Source of the DNA: Kibdelosporangium philippinense
GTDB taxonomy: Bacteria; Actinomycetota; Actinomycetes; Mycobacteriales; Pseudonocardiaceae
Assembly: GCF_021390435.2 (NCBI RefSeq)
Contig: NZ_JAJVCN010000001.1
Coordinates: 124,001-188,000, forward strand
Direction of reading: 5' to 3'
Length of the DNA stretch: 64,000 nucleotides
Shown: in pieces, positions 43,041 to 51,726 of the stretch
How the letters are laid out: each line of letters begins with the position of its first letter
How positions within the stretch are numbered: the stretch's first letter is position 1
Made by a program: the position numbers and the translations under genes
Notes under the pieces: model-generated
The model's database searches: none
What the model saw: only the letters and a program-made list of their open reading frames with translations
What the model was told of the DNA's origin: nothing

Positions 43041-44549
43041 ATGACGCTCAGTATGCTCGCGCATCGCGACGACGTGGGCCTCAAGGACGGATTGCTGCTG
43101 ATCGGCGGACAGTGGCGGGCCAGCAGCGACGGCGCCACGTGGACACACAAGCACCCGGCGACCCACGAGGACATCGGCTCGTTCCCGATCGCCAGCGCCG
43201 AAGACGTCGATGCTGCCGTGAAGGCCGCCCGGCAGGCCTTCGACGAAGGGCCGTGGCCGCGGGCCACAGTCAGCGAACGGGTCCGCGTCCTGCACAAGTT
43301 CAGCGCCTTGCTGCGGGAGAACAACGACGACCTGCTTTCCCGGCTGGCGCTGGACAACGGCGTGCCCAAGACGTTCGGCAACATCTACGCGGCCAGCGTT
43401 GGGGTGGCCGCGGACGTGTTCGACCACCACGCGGGCTGGATCGACAAGGCTGGCGGCGAGACGTTCCCCGGCTACCAGGGCGGCGACAAACTCGCCGTGA
43501 CCTTCCGTGAACCCGTCGGTGTGGTGGCAGCGATCCTGCCGTGGAACGCACCTTTCCTGTTGTTCGCCCAGAAGCTCGGCCCTGCGCTGGCCGCTGGATG
43601 CACGGTCGTGCTCAAACCGTCCGAATACGCGAGCTTTTCCGTGCTCAGGATGGTTGAGCTGCTCCTGGAAGCCGGGCTGCCCGAGGGCGTGGTGAACGTC
43701 GTGACCGGCCCCGGCGACCCGACCGGCGAAGCACTGATCACGCACCCGCTCGTCGACAAGATCAGTTTCACGGGTAGCCGCGCGGTCGGCAAGCGAATCG
43801 TCGAAGCATCGGCCGGAACGCTGAAGCGCGTCTCAATGGAACTCGGCGGCAAGAGCCCGGCGATCGTGTTCCCGGAAGCCGAAGTCGCGCTGGCGGCGGC
43901 GACCGCGATGGGCATGGTCACGATGGGACTGTCCGGACAGGCCTGCATCGCGCAGAGCCGAGCGCTTGTTCACCGTGACGTCTACGACGAGTTCCTCGCT
44001 GTGGCACAAGGCGTTGCTGGATACATGACCTACGGCGATCCGTTCGAGCCAAGCGTGCTCGCCAGCCCGTTGATCAACGAACGCCAGCTCGACCGAGTCC
44101 TCGGCTACATCCAAAAAGGACAAGAGGAAGGTGCCCGACTTGTCCAAGGTGGAACCCGGCTCGACGGCGACTACAGCAACGGAAACTTCGTGGCGCCCGC
44201 CTTGTTCGCGGACGTCGAGAACACGATGACCATCGCGCAGGAAGAGATCTTCGGCCCGGTACTCGCGGTCGTACCTTTCTCCGATGAGGACGAAGCGATC
44301 AAGCTGGCCAACGACACCGAATACGGCCTTGGCGCCGGTGTGTACACAAAGGATGTCCGGCAGGCGTTCCGCGTGGCCAAGCGGTTGCGCGCGGGATCGA
44401 TCGGCATCAACGGCTTCCAAGTCGAGCCGCATCTTCCGTTCGGCGGGTACCGGCAGTCCGGGATCGGCAGGGAAGGCGGACGGTCGGCCTACGAGGCGTA
44501 CACCGAACTGAAATCCGTGATGATGCCGCTGACCGAGGCGATGATGTGA
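43041..44549 (+). CDS. Aldehyde dehydrogenase
   Basis: A 502-residue NAD(P)-dependent aldehyde dehydrogenase. PWNAPFLLFAQKLGPALAAG (about 168-187) and TVVLKPSEYASFSVL are cofactor-binding, SFTGSRAVGKRI is the Rossmann turn, MELGGKSPAIVFPEA (about 270) carries the general base Glu, and LSGQACIAQSRALVHRD (about 300) the catalytic Cys. EEIFGPVLAVVPF is the C-terminal signature. ATG at 43041 is 11 bp after hsd4A. In this operon it could oxidise the aldehyde from the side chain or from Ltp retro-aldol cleavage (inference). It is not found between hsd4A and yrbE4A in Mycobacterium. Confidence 0.85.
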   Translation: MTLSMLAHRDDVGLKDGLLLIGGQWRASSDGATWTHKHPATHEDIGSFPIASAEDVDAAVKAARQAFDEGPWPRATVSERVRVLHKFSALLRENNDDLLSRLALDNGVPKTFGNIYAASVGVAADVFDHHAGWIDKAGGETFPGYQGGDKLAVTFREPVGVVAAILPWNAPFLLFAQKLGPALAAGCTVVLKPSEYASFSVLRMVELLLEAGLPEGVVNVVTGPGDPTGEALITHPLVDKISFTGSRAVGKRIVEASAGTLKRVSMELGGKSPAIVFPEAEVALAAATAMGMVTMGLSGQACIAQSRALVHRDVYDEFLAVAQGVAGYMTYGDPFEPSVLASPLINERQLDRVLGYIQKGQEEGARLVQGGTRLDGDYSNGNFVAPALFADVENTMTIAQEEIFGPVLAVVPFSDEDEAIKLANDTEYGLGAGVYTKDVRQAFRVAKRLRAGSIGINGFQVEPHLPFGGYRQSGIGREGGRSAYEAYTELKSVMMPLTEAMM

Positions 44550-45307
44550 TGACGCGCTTGAACGGGAAGGTCGCACTCATCACCGGCGCCGCGCGAGGAC
44601 AGGGCGCGGCGGCAGCCAGGCGGTTCGTCGAGGAAGGCGCCCGCGTGACGATCGCGGACATCCTTGACGAACAGGGCAAGGAACTCGCCGCCGAACTCGG
44701 TGACGCGGCGGTGTACCAGCACCTCGACGTGACGTCCGAAGAGGACTGGACGGCCGCGGTCGAACGGACGCTGACCGAGTTCGGCTCGTTGAACGTGCTG
44801 GTGAACAACGCTGGAATCGTCCACGTGAAGTCCATCGTCGATACCTCGCTCGCCGAATACGAGCGGGTGATCAAGGTCAACCAGGTCGGCACGTTCCTCG
44901 GCATGCGGGCGGTGATCCCGGCGCTGACCGAAGCCAAGGGCGGCTCGATCATCAACGTGTCGTCGGTGGAAGGCCTCGGCGGCATGGCGTTCCTGATGGC
45001 GTACACCGCGAGCAAGTTCGCCGTCCGCGGGATGACCAAGGCGGCCGCGATGGAACTCGGCCACCTGAATATACGAGTTAACTCGATTCACCCAGGAGTG
45101 ATCGACACCCAGATGGTCCGCGACGCGGCCGGTGGCGCCGAAGTGGACATGAAACGAGTGGGCAAGCGCGTGGCCCTGCGCCGGTGCGGGCAACCCGAGG
45201 AAATCGCCAACCTGCAAGTTTTCCTCGCCAGCGACGAAAGTTCGTACTCCACTGGAGCGGAATTCGTCGCGGACGGTGGCGCGACCGCCACACACTCTCT
45301 ACTTTGA
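44549..45307 (+). CDS. 3-alpha/20-beta-hydroxysteroid-dehydrogenase-like SDR
   Basis: A 252-residue classical SDR: KVALITGAARGQGAAAARRF (about 7-26), LNVLVNNAGIVHVKSIVDTS, INVSSVEGLGGMAFLMAYTA with catalytic Ser and Tyr, and HPGVIDTQMVRDA. It looks like the 3-alpha,20-beta-HSD/FabG3 group, which acts on keto-steroids. ATG at 44549 shares a base with the ALDH stop (TGATG). Codon use matches its neighbours. A steroid keto/hydroxyl interconversion is likely but the position on the substrate is unknown. Confidence 0.82.
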   Translation: MTRLNGKVALITGAARGQGAAAARRFVEEGARVTIADILDEQGKELAAELGDAAVYQHLDVTSEEDWTAAVERTLTEFGSLNVLVNNAGIVHVKSIVDTSLAEYERVIKVNQVGTFLGMRAVIPALTEAKGGSIINVSSVEGLGGMAFLMAYTASKFAVRGMTKAAAMELGHLNIRVNSIHPGVIDTQMVRDAAGGAEVDMKRVGKRVALRRCGQPEEIANLQVFLASDESSYSTGAEFVADGGATATHSLL

Positions 45308-45314
45308 ACGTCCT

Positions 45315-46109
45315 ATGACTCCCACCACCAAGAGGTCCAAGACACCTGGCGTGGCCGCGCTGCGCCAGGTGGGGCGGATCTCGACGCTCGCTTGGGAAGT
45401 GCTGCGGGCGATCCCCAGACGCCCGTTCCAGTTCCGCGAGTTCATCCAGCAATGCTGGTTCTTCGCGAGCGTCACGATTCTGCCGACGGCGCTGGTCGCG
45501 ATTCCGTTCGGTGCGGTGATCGCGCTACAGCTCGGTTCCTTGACCCAGCAGATCGGCGCGCAGTCGTTCACCGGCGCCGCGAGCGCGCTGGCGATTGTTC
45601 AGCAGGCAAGTCCGCTGATCACAGCGCTTCTCGTGGCTGGCGCGGGTGGATCGGCGGTGTGCGCGGATATCGGCGCCCGCAAGATCCGTGAAGAGATCGA
45701 CGCGATGGAAGTGCTCGGCGTGTCGCCGATCCAGCGGCTCATCGTGCCGCGCGTGCTGGCCGCGATGGTGGTGGCCGTTTTGCTCAACGGCCTGGTCAGC
45801 GTGGTCGGCACGATGGGCGGCTACTTCTTCAACGTGATCATGCAAGGCGGCACGCCCGGTGCGTATCTGGCGAGTTTCAACGCACTGGCGCAACTTCCGG
45901 ACCTGTGGATCAGCGAGATCAAGGCGCTGTTGTACGGTTTCGTCGCCGGGGTCGTCGCGGCATACCGTGGCCTCAACCCCGCGGCCGGGCCGAAAGGTGT
46001 CGGTGACGCGGTCAACCAGGCCGTGGTGATCACGTTCCTGCTGCTGTTCCTGATCAACGTCGTGCTGACCGGGATCTACCTGCGGATCGTGCCGTCGAAG
46101 GGCTTGTAG
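45315..46109 (+). CDS. yrbE4A: YrbE4A, permease subunit of the Mce4 sterol importer
   Basis: A 264-residue MlaE-type permease. FREFIQQCWFFASVTILPTA (about 40-59) begins the membrane part, followed by SALAIVQQASPLITALLVAG, the conserved cytoplasmic ADIGARKIREEIDAMEVLGV (about 118-137) with the EExDA motif, and RLIVPRVLAAMVVAVLLNGL. With YrbE4B it forms the inner-membrane channel energised by an MceG-type ATPase, which is not in the window. ATG at 45315 is 8 bp after the SDR stop. The ribosome site is weak. Confidence 0.9.
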   Translation: MTPTTKRSKTPGVAALRQVGRISTLAWEVLRAIPRRPFQFREFIQQCWFFASVTILPTALVAIPFGAVIALQLGSLTQQIGAQSFTGAASALAIVQQASPLITALLVAGAGGSAVCADIGARKIREEIDAMEVLGVSPIQRLIVPRVLAAMVVAVLLNGLVSVVGTMGGYFFNVIMQGGTPGAYLASFNALAQLPDLWISEIKALLYGFVAGVVAAYRGLNPAAGPKGVGDAVNQAVVITFLLLFLINVVLTGIYLRIVPSKGL

Positions 46110-46970
46110 ATGACGGCCGTGGAACCCCGGGACCAGGAGCCGAGGTCGGCGATCTTGGACCTCGCGGCGCGCCCGTTCACCGGCCTCGAACATCTCGGCA
46201 GGCAGTTGTCCTTCTACGCCAGGGCATTGGCGTGGGCGCCGCGCACAATCCGCCGATACTCCAGAGAGGTCATGCGCCTGCTGACCGAGGTCAGCTTCGG
46301 CACTGGTGCGCTCGCGGTCATTGGCGGCACGCTCGGCGTGATGATCGGGATGACGCTGTTCACCGGCACGATCGTGGGCCTGCAAGGCTATTCTTCCCTC
46401 AACCAACTGGGAACCGGCGCGCTGACCGGGTTCCTGTCGGCGTACTTCAACACCCGTGAGGTGGCTCCGCTTTCCGCTGGGCTGGCGCTCTCGGCGACTG
46501 TCGGTTGTGGATTCACCGCGCAGCTTGGGGCGATGCGGATCTCCGAGGAGATCGACGCTTTGGAGACGATGGCCGTGCCGAGCATGCCCTATTTGGTCAC
46601 AACCCGAGTCCTCGCCGGGATCGCGGCCGTGATCCCGTTGTACGCCGTGGGTCTGCTGTCCTCCTATTTGGCCTCACGGGCCGTCACTGTCTACTTTTAC
46701 GGCCAGTCTGCGGGCACGTACGACCACTACTTCCACCTGTTCCTGCCGCCCGAGGACGTGCTCTGGTCGTTCCTCAAGGTGATCGTGTTCAGCGTGGTCG
46801 TGATCCTGACGCATTGCTACTACGGCTACACGGCTTCCGGCGGACCGGCAGGCGTTGGCGTGGCGGTCGGCCGCGCGGTGCGGGCGGCGATCGTGATGCT
46901 GTCCATCTTGGACTTCTTTCTCAGCCTGGCGATCTGGGGTTCGTCCACGACCGTACGGATAGCCGGATGA
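46110..46970 (+). CDS. yrbE4B: YrbE4B, second permease subunit of Mce4
   Basis: A 286-residue MlaE-type permease: TEVSFGTGALAVIGGTLGVM (about 54-73), LGAMRISEEIDALETMAVPS (about 136-155) with the conserved EEIDA cytoplasmic motif, and four to five further membrane segments ending in RAAIVMLSILDFFLSLAIWG. It starts directly after the yrbE4A stop and overlaps mce4A by ATGA. YrbE4A and YrbE4B pair as a heterodimer in sterol import. Confidence 0.92.
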   Translation: MTAVEPRDQEPRSAILDLAARPFTGLEHLGRQLSFYARALAWAPRTIRRYSREVMRLLTEVSFGTGALAVIGGTLGVMIGMTLFTGTIVGLQGYSSLNQLGTGALTGFLSAYFNTREVAPLSAGLALSATVGCGFTAQLGAMRISEEIDALETMAVPSMPYLVTTRVLAGIAAVIPLYAVGLLSSYLASRAVTVYFYGQSAGTYDHYFHLFLPPEDVLWSFLKVIVFSVVVILTHCYYGYTASGGPAGVGVAVGRAVRAAIVMLSILDFFLSLAIWGSSTTVRIAG

Positions 46971-48280
46971 TAGGCCGGATCAAGTACCACGTGCTGGGAC
47001 TGGTGTTCCTGGTGATCATCGCGCTGTTCCTGGCGTTGACGATCGCCGGGTACCGCAAGGTGTTCACGCCGGTGGTGATGGTCAGCCTGCAGACCGACAC
47101 CGTCGGCAACCAGATGCGCGCCGGTGCGGACGTGAAGGTCCGCGGGATGATCGTCGGCGAGGTGCGGTCGATCCGTGCGATGGGCGACCACGCGGTGCTG
47201 GATCTGGCGCTGCAGCCGGACAAGGTCGACGTGATCCCGGCGAACGTGTCCGCGCGGCTGTTGCCCAAGACCTTGTTCGGTGAACGGTACGTGGCGTTGC
47301 AGGTGCCGCAACGGCCCGAGAGCAAGCGTTTGCTCGAAGGCTCGGTGATCCCGCAGGACCGCAGCTCATCGGCGATCGAGCTGGAACGCGTGCTGAACAA
47401 CGTGATGCCGGTCCTGCAAGCCGTCCAGCCGGAAAAACTGGCGATGACGCTGAACTCCATCGCCACCGCGCTGCAGGGCCGAGGCAAGCAACTGGGCGAG
47501 ACGTTGGTACAGCTCAACGACTACCTCAAGCAGATAAACCCGGCGCTGCCCGACCTGACCGCGGACATCCAACTGCTTGCTTCGGTCGCGGAGACGACCA
47601 ACGAAGCCGCGCCGGACCTGCTGCAGGCACTGTCCGATCTGACGACCACGACCAAGACCATTGTGGAGGAACAGGCGAACCTGCAGCACCTGTTCGGCTC
47701 GTTGACCAACGCCTCGATCGATCTTGGGAACTTCATTCAGGTCAACAAGAACAACCTGATCAACCTCGTGGTCACGTCGAAACCGACGCTGGACGTCCTT
47801 GCCAAGTACGCGCCCGAGTATCCGTGCATGCTCGAGCAGATCGCCGACCGTGTCCCCGCTGCGGAAGCGGCGTTCGGCAAGGGACAGGCACACCCGAACA
47901 TGATGCGGGTGACGTTGGAGTTCACCGGAAACCGCGGCAAGTATCTGCCCGGTGTGGACATTCCGAGGTTCGACGACAAACGCGGACCTCGTTGCTACGA
48001 GCAGGTCAAGCTGCCCGCGGTGTTCCCGCAGTACCCGCCGGGTGGGCCGATCAAGGACGGTTCGGTGAAACCGCCGCCGCCCCGCAACACCGGCGCGACC
48101 TCGATCATCCCCGGCTCGACTTCACCGCAAGCCGCGGGCGTGGAGAACACCAAGTCGGAGCTGGAACTGGTGTCGCTGTTACTGGCGCCGAAGCTGGGTG
48201 TTCGGCCGGACGAAGTGCCGAGATGGACCAGTTTCCTGGTGGCGCCGGTGTATCGCGGGGCGGAGGTGACTGTCGAATGA
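46967..48280 (+). CDS. mce4A: Mce4A substrate-binding protein
   Basis: A 437-residue Mce protein. The membrane anchor is LGLVFLVIIALFLALTIAGY (about 10-29). The MlaD/Mce domain follows (about 38-120; AGADVKVRGMIVGEVRSIRA, TLFGERYVAL). Residues 130-300 are a long helical region with coiled-coil character (LGETLVQLNDYLKQINPALP), and the C-terminus is Pro-rich. Mce4A-F form a periplasm-spanning hexameric tube that delivers sterol to YrbE4AB. ATG overlaps the yrbE4B stop (ATGA). Confidence 0.92.
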   Translation: MIGRIKYHVLGLVFLVIIALFLALTIAGYRKVFTPVVMVSLQTDTVGNQMRAGADVKVRGMIVGEVRSIRAMGDHAVLDLALQPDKVDVIPANVSARLLPKTLFGERYVALQVPQRPESKRLLEGSVIPQDRSSSAIELERVLNNVMPVLQAVQPEKLAMTLNSIATALQGRGKQLGETLVQLNDYLKQINPALPDLTADIQLLASVAETTNEAAPDLLQALSDLTTTTKTIVEEQANLQHLFGSLTNASIDLGNFIQVNKNNLINLVVTSKPTLDVLAKYAPEYPCMLEQIADRVPAAEAAFGKGQAHPNMMRVTLEFTGNRGKYLPGVDIPRFDDKRGPRCYEQVKLPAVFPQYPPGGPIKDGSVKPPPPRNTGATSIIPGSTSPQAAGVENTKSELELVSLLLAPKLGVRPDEVPRWTSFLVAPVYRGAEVTVE

Positions 48281-49308
48281 GGAGTGTCACCGGCCCGATC
48301 ATCAAGATGGTCGTATTCGCGGTTGTCACGGTCACGCTGACGGCGTTGCTCGGTGCGACCATCGCGAACAGCAACTTCGGCGAGACGTCCGCATACCGTG
48401 CGAGGTTTGTCGACGCGTCCGGCCTGAAGATCGGCGATGACGTGCGCATTCTCGGCGTGAAAGTGGGGACGGTCGAGTCGCTTTCGGTCGTCGAGGACAA
48501 GTACGCCGAGGTCCTGTTCGACATCGACGCGGGTCGTCGACTGCCCGCATCGGCAACCGCGACGGTGAAGTACCGCAACCTTGTCGGGCAGCGGTACCTG
48601 TCGTTGGGGACAGGCGCGGGCAGTTCCCAGTTGCTCGAACCCGGCGGAACGATCCCGATCGAGCGCACGAAACCGGCGCTGAACCTGACTGTGCTGTTCA
48701 ATGGGTTCCGGCCGTTGTTCCAGGCGTTGAGCCCGGCGGATGTGAACAAGCTGGCGTTCGAGATCATCCAGGTGCTGCAGGGCGAGGGCGGCACGGTCGA
48801 CGGCATTCTTCGGCACACCGCGACGTTGACGTCCACGATCGCGGGCCGTGACAAGATGATCGGCGAACTCGTCAACAACCTCAACACCGTCCTGACCACC
48901 GTGAACGATCGGACCGACCAGGTATCGGACCTGATTCTGAGTCTGCAGCAGTTGGTGTCCGGCCTGTCGGGTGACCGCCAGCCGATTGGTGAAGCCATCT
49001 CAGCGCTCGGATCGTTGACCGATACCACCTCGGGCCTGTTGCAGCAGGCCAGACCAGCTTTGAAGCAGGACATCGGGTTGCTTGGCACGCTGTCCGAGAC
49101 CTTGAACAAGCAGGAACCGTTGTTGGACGGGATGCTCAAGGGTTTGGAGAATCGCGCCGATACGTTCACTCGTGCCGTCAGTTATGGCAGTTGGCTGAAT
49201 TTCTACCTGTGCCGTATGTCCGGGACGGTCGGGATCTCGGCGTTGAACCTGCAGATGTCCTTGCTTCCGGTGCCGACGACCGAGATGCCGGAGAGGTGCG
49301 GCCCGTGA
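48277..49308 (+). CDS. mce4B: Mce4B
   Basis: A 343-residue Mce protein. N-terminal anchor is IIKMVVFAVVTVTLTALLGA (about 8-27), MlaD domain about 38-115 (SGLKIGDDVRILGVKVGTVE, NLVGQRYLSLG), then a helical needle-forming region with heptad-like stretches (LLQQARPALKQDIGLLGTLS). ATGA overlap with mce4A. The C-terminus (LNFYLCRMSGTVG) is typical of Mce B proteins. Confidence 0.92.
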   Translation: MRSVTGPIIKMVVFAVVTVTLTALLGATIANSNFGETSAYRARFVDASGLKIGDDVRILGVKVGTVESLSVVEDKYAEVLFDIDAGRRLPASATATVKYRNLVGQRYLSLGTGAGSSQLLEPGGTIPIERTKPALNLTVLFNGFRPLFQALSPADVNKLAFEIIQVLQGEGGTVDGILRHTATLTSTIAGRDKMIGELVNNLNTVLTTVNDRTDQVSDLILSLQQLVSGLSGDRQPIGEAISALGSLTDTTSGLLQQARPALKQDIGLLGTLSETLNKQEPLLDGMLKGLENRADTFTRAVSYGSWLNFYLCRMSGTVGISALNLQMSLLPVPTTEMPERCGP

Positions 49309-50342
49309 AGCCTCTCAAGGAACGCAATCAGGCCGTGGTTGGTGCGTCCACATTGGCCATTCTGGTGCTGTCCACCCTGGCCGTGTTCTTTTCGGACGAT
49401 CTGCCGATCATTGGTACAGGCACACACTATTCGGCGTACTTCAGCGAGGCCGCGGGTTTGGCGGACGGCAACGAGGTCCAGATCGCGGGTGTGAAGGTCG
49501 GCGAAGTGTCCACAGTGGCGTTGGCCGGGAACCAGGTGCGGGTCAAGTTCAAGGTCCGCGATGTCCGTCTCGGCGACCAGACCAAGGCAGCCGTCGGTAT
49601 CAAGACCTTGCTCGGCGAGAAATACCTCGCGTTGGAACCTGGCGGCACAGGCGCGCAGGACCCCAGCTCGCCGATTCCGCGTAGCCGTACGACCACGCCT
49701 TACGACGTGAACGCGGCGCTCGGCGACTTGAGCAGCACAGTGAACAACTTGGACACCGCTAAGCTGGCGGAGAGTTTCAAGGTTGTCGCGGACACGTTCA
49801 AGGACACGCCCGAGCACATGCGTGGCGCCCTCGAAGGCCTTTCTGCCCTGTCGAAGACGATCTCCAGCCGGGATAAGGCACTTGCCGAGTTGCTCGGCAA
49901 CACCAGCCAGGTATCCAAGACCTTGGCCAGCCGTAACGACCAGATCATCAAGCTGATCAACGACGGTAACCTGCTGCTCGCCGAGATCCAGCGCCGCAAG
50001 GATGCGATCACCCAGCTGCTCAAGGGAACTCGGGACCTCGCAGCCGAGCTGCGTGGCCTGGTCAAAGACAATTGGGCGCAGCTCAAACCCACTTTGCAGC
50101 AACTGGAGAAGGTGACTTCGCTGCTGCAGCGAAACCAGGACAACCTCAGCCGCGGCCTGGCCGCGCTCGCGCCGTTCGTCCGGATCTCGACCAACACGAC
50201 CGGCAACGGACGCTGGTTCGAGGGCTATCTCTGCGGGTTGCTGCCGCCGTACATCAATCTCGGACCAGGCAAGACGAACGGGTTGACGATCAACCCGGAC
50301 GGCTGCCTGCCGCCGATCTCATCGTCCGGAGGCGGCCGATGA
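49305..50342 (+). CDS. mce4C: Mce4C
   Basis: A 345-residue Mce protein from GTG at 49305 (GTGA overlap with mce4B). Membrane anchor AVVGASTLAILVLSTLAVFF (about 10-29), MlaD domain about 40-120 (AGLADGNEVQIAGVKVGEVS, LLGEKYLALEPGG), and a helical region rich in Leu repeats (LLKGTRDLAAELRGLVKDNW). The C-terminal GRWFEGYLCGLLPPYINLGP is typical of Mce C proteins. Confidence 0.92.
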   Translation: MKPLKERNQAVVGASTLAILVLSTLAVFFSDDLPIIGTGTHYSAYFSEAAGLADGNEVQIAGVKVGEVSTVALAGNQVRVKFKVRDVRLGDQTKAAVGIKTLLGEKYLALEPGGTGAQDPSSPIPRSRTTTPYDVNAALGDLSSTVNNLDTAKLAESFKVVADTFKDTPEHMRGALEGLSALSKTISSRDKALAELLGNTSQVSKTLASRNDQIIKLINDGNLLLAEIQRRKDAITQLLKGTRDLAAELRGLVKDNWAQLKPTLQQLEKVTSLLQRNQDNLSRGLAALAPFVRISTNTTGNGRWFEGYLCGLLPPYINLGPGKTNGLTINPDGCLPPISSSGGGR

Positions 50343-51517
50343 CCTTCCGGACCCAACGCGAGCTCAGCGCGGCCAGGATGGTCGCGACGTTGTGCGTGCT
50401 CGGCCTGATTTTGGCGGGCGGCTTGTGGTGGCTACTCAGGACTCCAGCCGGAATGCGTGTGACGGCTTACTTCGACAAGACCGTGGGTGTCTACTCAGGA
50501 TCCGCGGTCCGCATTCTCGGTGTTCCTGTCGGTGAGATCGTCGACGTCCAGCCCGTGGGCTCGGAGGTCAAGGTCGACATGGTCCTTGACTCTGGAATCC
50601 AGGTTCCTGCGCAGGCAAAGGCTTTTATTGTCGCGCCTTCGTTGGTCAGCGACCGGTACGTCCAGCTGACTCCCGCCTACACCGACGGGCCGGTCATGGC
50701 TTCCGGCGCCGTGATCTCGCGGGCAGACACGGCATCACCCGTCGAACTCGACGACCTGTACAACAGCGTGAACAAGCTAACCACAGACCTCGGCCCCAAC
50801 GGCGCCAACAAGGATGGTTCCGTATCGGAGCTATTGGACACTCTGGCCGGAACCTTGAAAGGTAACGGCCAGAACCTCAACGACACGGTCAAGCAGCTCG
50901 CCGCGGCCGCGGACACGTTGTCAGGTTCCCGGGAAGACCTGTTCGCCACTGTGGACAGTCTCGGCAAGTTCACCGAGGCCCTTGCCAACAGTGACAAAGC
51001 TGTGCACGACTTCTACGGACGACTCGCCGATGTCAGCACGTTCCTCGCGGACGACCGTGAGGAAGTCGCCGAGGCCCTGAGCTCATTGGCCGTGGCTTTG
51101 GGCGATGTCAAGGACTTCGTGGCGGAGAACAAGGACCTCCTGGCGTCCAATGTGGAGAAGCTGACCGGCGTGACCAAGGCCTTGGTCGACCAGCGGGCGG
51201 CGATCGCCGAGATCCTCGACGTCGCACCGGTCGGCGCCTCGAACCTGATCAACTCCTACGACGCCGCATCCGGCACGATCGGAGTCCGCGCGGACCTCAA
51301 CGAGTTCACCCACCCGCCAATCCTGATGGTCTGCCGCCTGATCGAACAAGGCGCGCCCAAAGCAGTCCCCGCGACATTGACCGACATCTGCAAAAAACTG
51401 GCGCCAGTCCTCGACGGCACCCTGAAGCTCCCCTCGGTAGCCGAAACCCTAACCGCCCTGCAAAACGGCACATTGCCCCCGCTGCCAGTACCCCTCCTGG
51501 AGGTGCTGCGCCGATGA
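50339..51517 (+). CDS. mce4D: Mce4D
   Basis: A 392-residue Mce protein. Anchor MVATLCVLGLILAGGLWWLL (about 14-33), MlaD domain about 40-125 (VGVYSGSAVRILGVPVGEIV, LVSDRYVQLTP), then an extended helical part (LGKFTEALANSDKAVHDFYG). ATGA overlap with mce4C. Its stop codon again overlaps an ATG (51514), the presumed ancestral start of mce4E, but about 200 bp of foreign repeat now follow. The last codons and the region after show a drop in codon bias. Confidence 0.92.
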   Translation: MTFRTQRELSAARMVATLCVLGLILAGGLWWLLRTPAGMRVTAYFDKTVGVYSGSAVRILGVPVGEIVDVQPVGSEVKVDMVLDSGIQVPAQAKAFIVAPSLVSDRYVQLTPAYTDGPVMASGAVISRADTASPVELDDLYNSVNKLTTDLGPNGANKDGSVSELLDTLAGTLKGNGQNLNDTVKQLAAAADTLSGSREDLFATVDSLGKFTEALANSDKAVHDFYGRLADVSTFLADDREEVAEALSSLAVALGDVKDFVAENKDLLASNVEKLTGVTKALVDQRAAIAEILDVAPVGASNLINSYDAASGTIGVRADLNEFTHPPILMVCRLIEQGAPKAVPATLTDICKKLAPVLDGTLKLPSVAETLTALQNGTLPPLPVPLLEVLRR

Positions 51518-51525
51518 CCCACGCC

Positions 51526-51691
51526 GTGTCCACCGTTCCAGCACACTGTGTCCACCATTCCCGAAGGCCGTGTCCACCGTTCCGGCACACCGAAATGCAC
51601 GTTGCCCAGCCCTGCCGGGAATTTCACTGTGCGGCAAAGTGCATCTCACTGTGTCGGAATGGTGGACACACTCGCAAGCAACGGTGGACAC
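51526..51691. repeat. Inverted-repeat element inserted between mce4D and mce4E
   Basis: Three direct copies of GTGTCCACC(G/A)TTCC at 51526-51539, 51548-51561 and 51570-51583 have a period of exactly 22 bp. Two inverted copies follow: GGAATGGTGGACAC (51656-51669) and AACGGTGGACAC (51680-51691). Between them GAAATGCACGTTGCC (51592-51606) faces GGCAAAGTGCATCTC (51633-51647), an imperfect inverted pair. The whole can fold into one long stem. Other Mce genes here overlap by 1-4 bp, so this is an insertion. No transposase is encoded. Confidence 0.82.
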
Positions 51692-51726
51692 GACGTTCAG
51701 TCTTGTTCCGTCGCGGTGGTGTGGGG

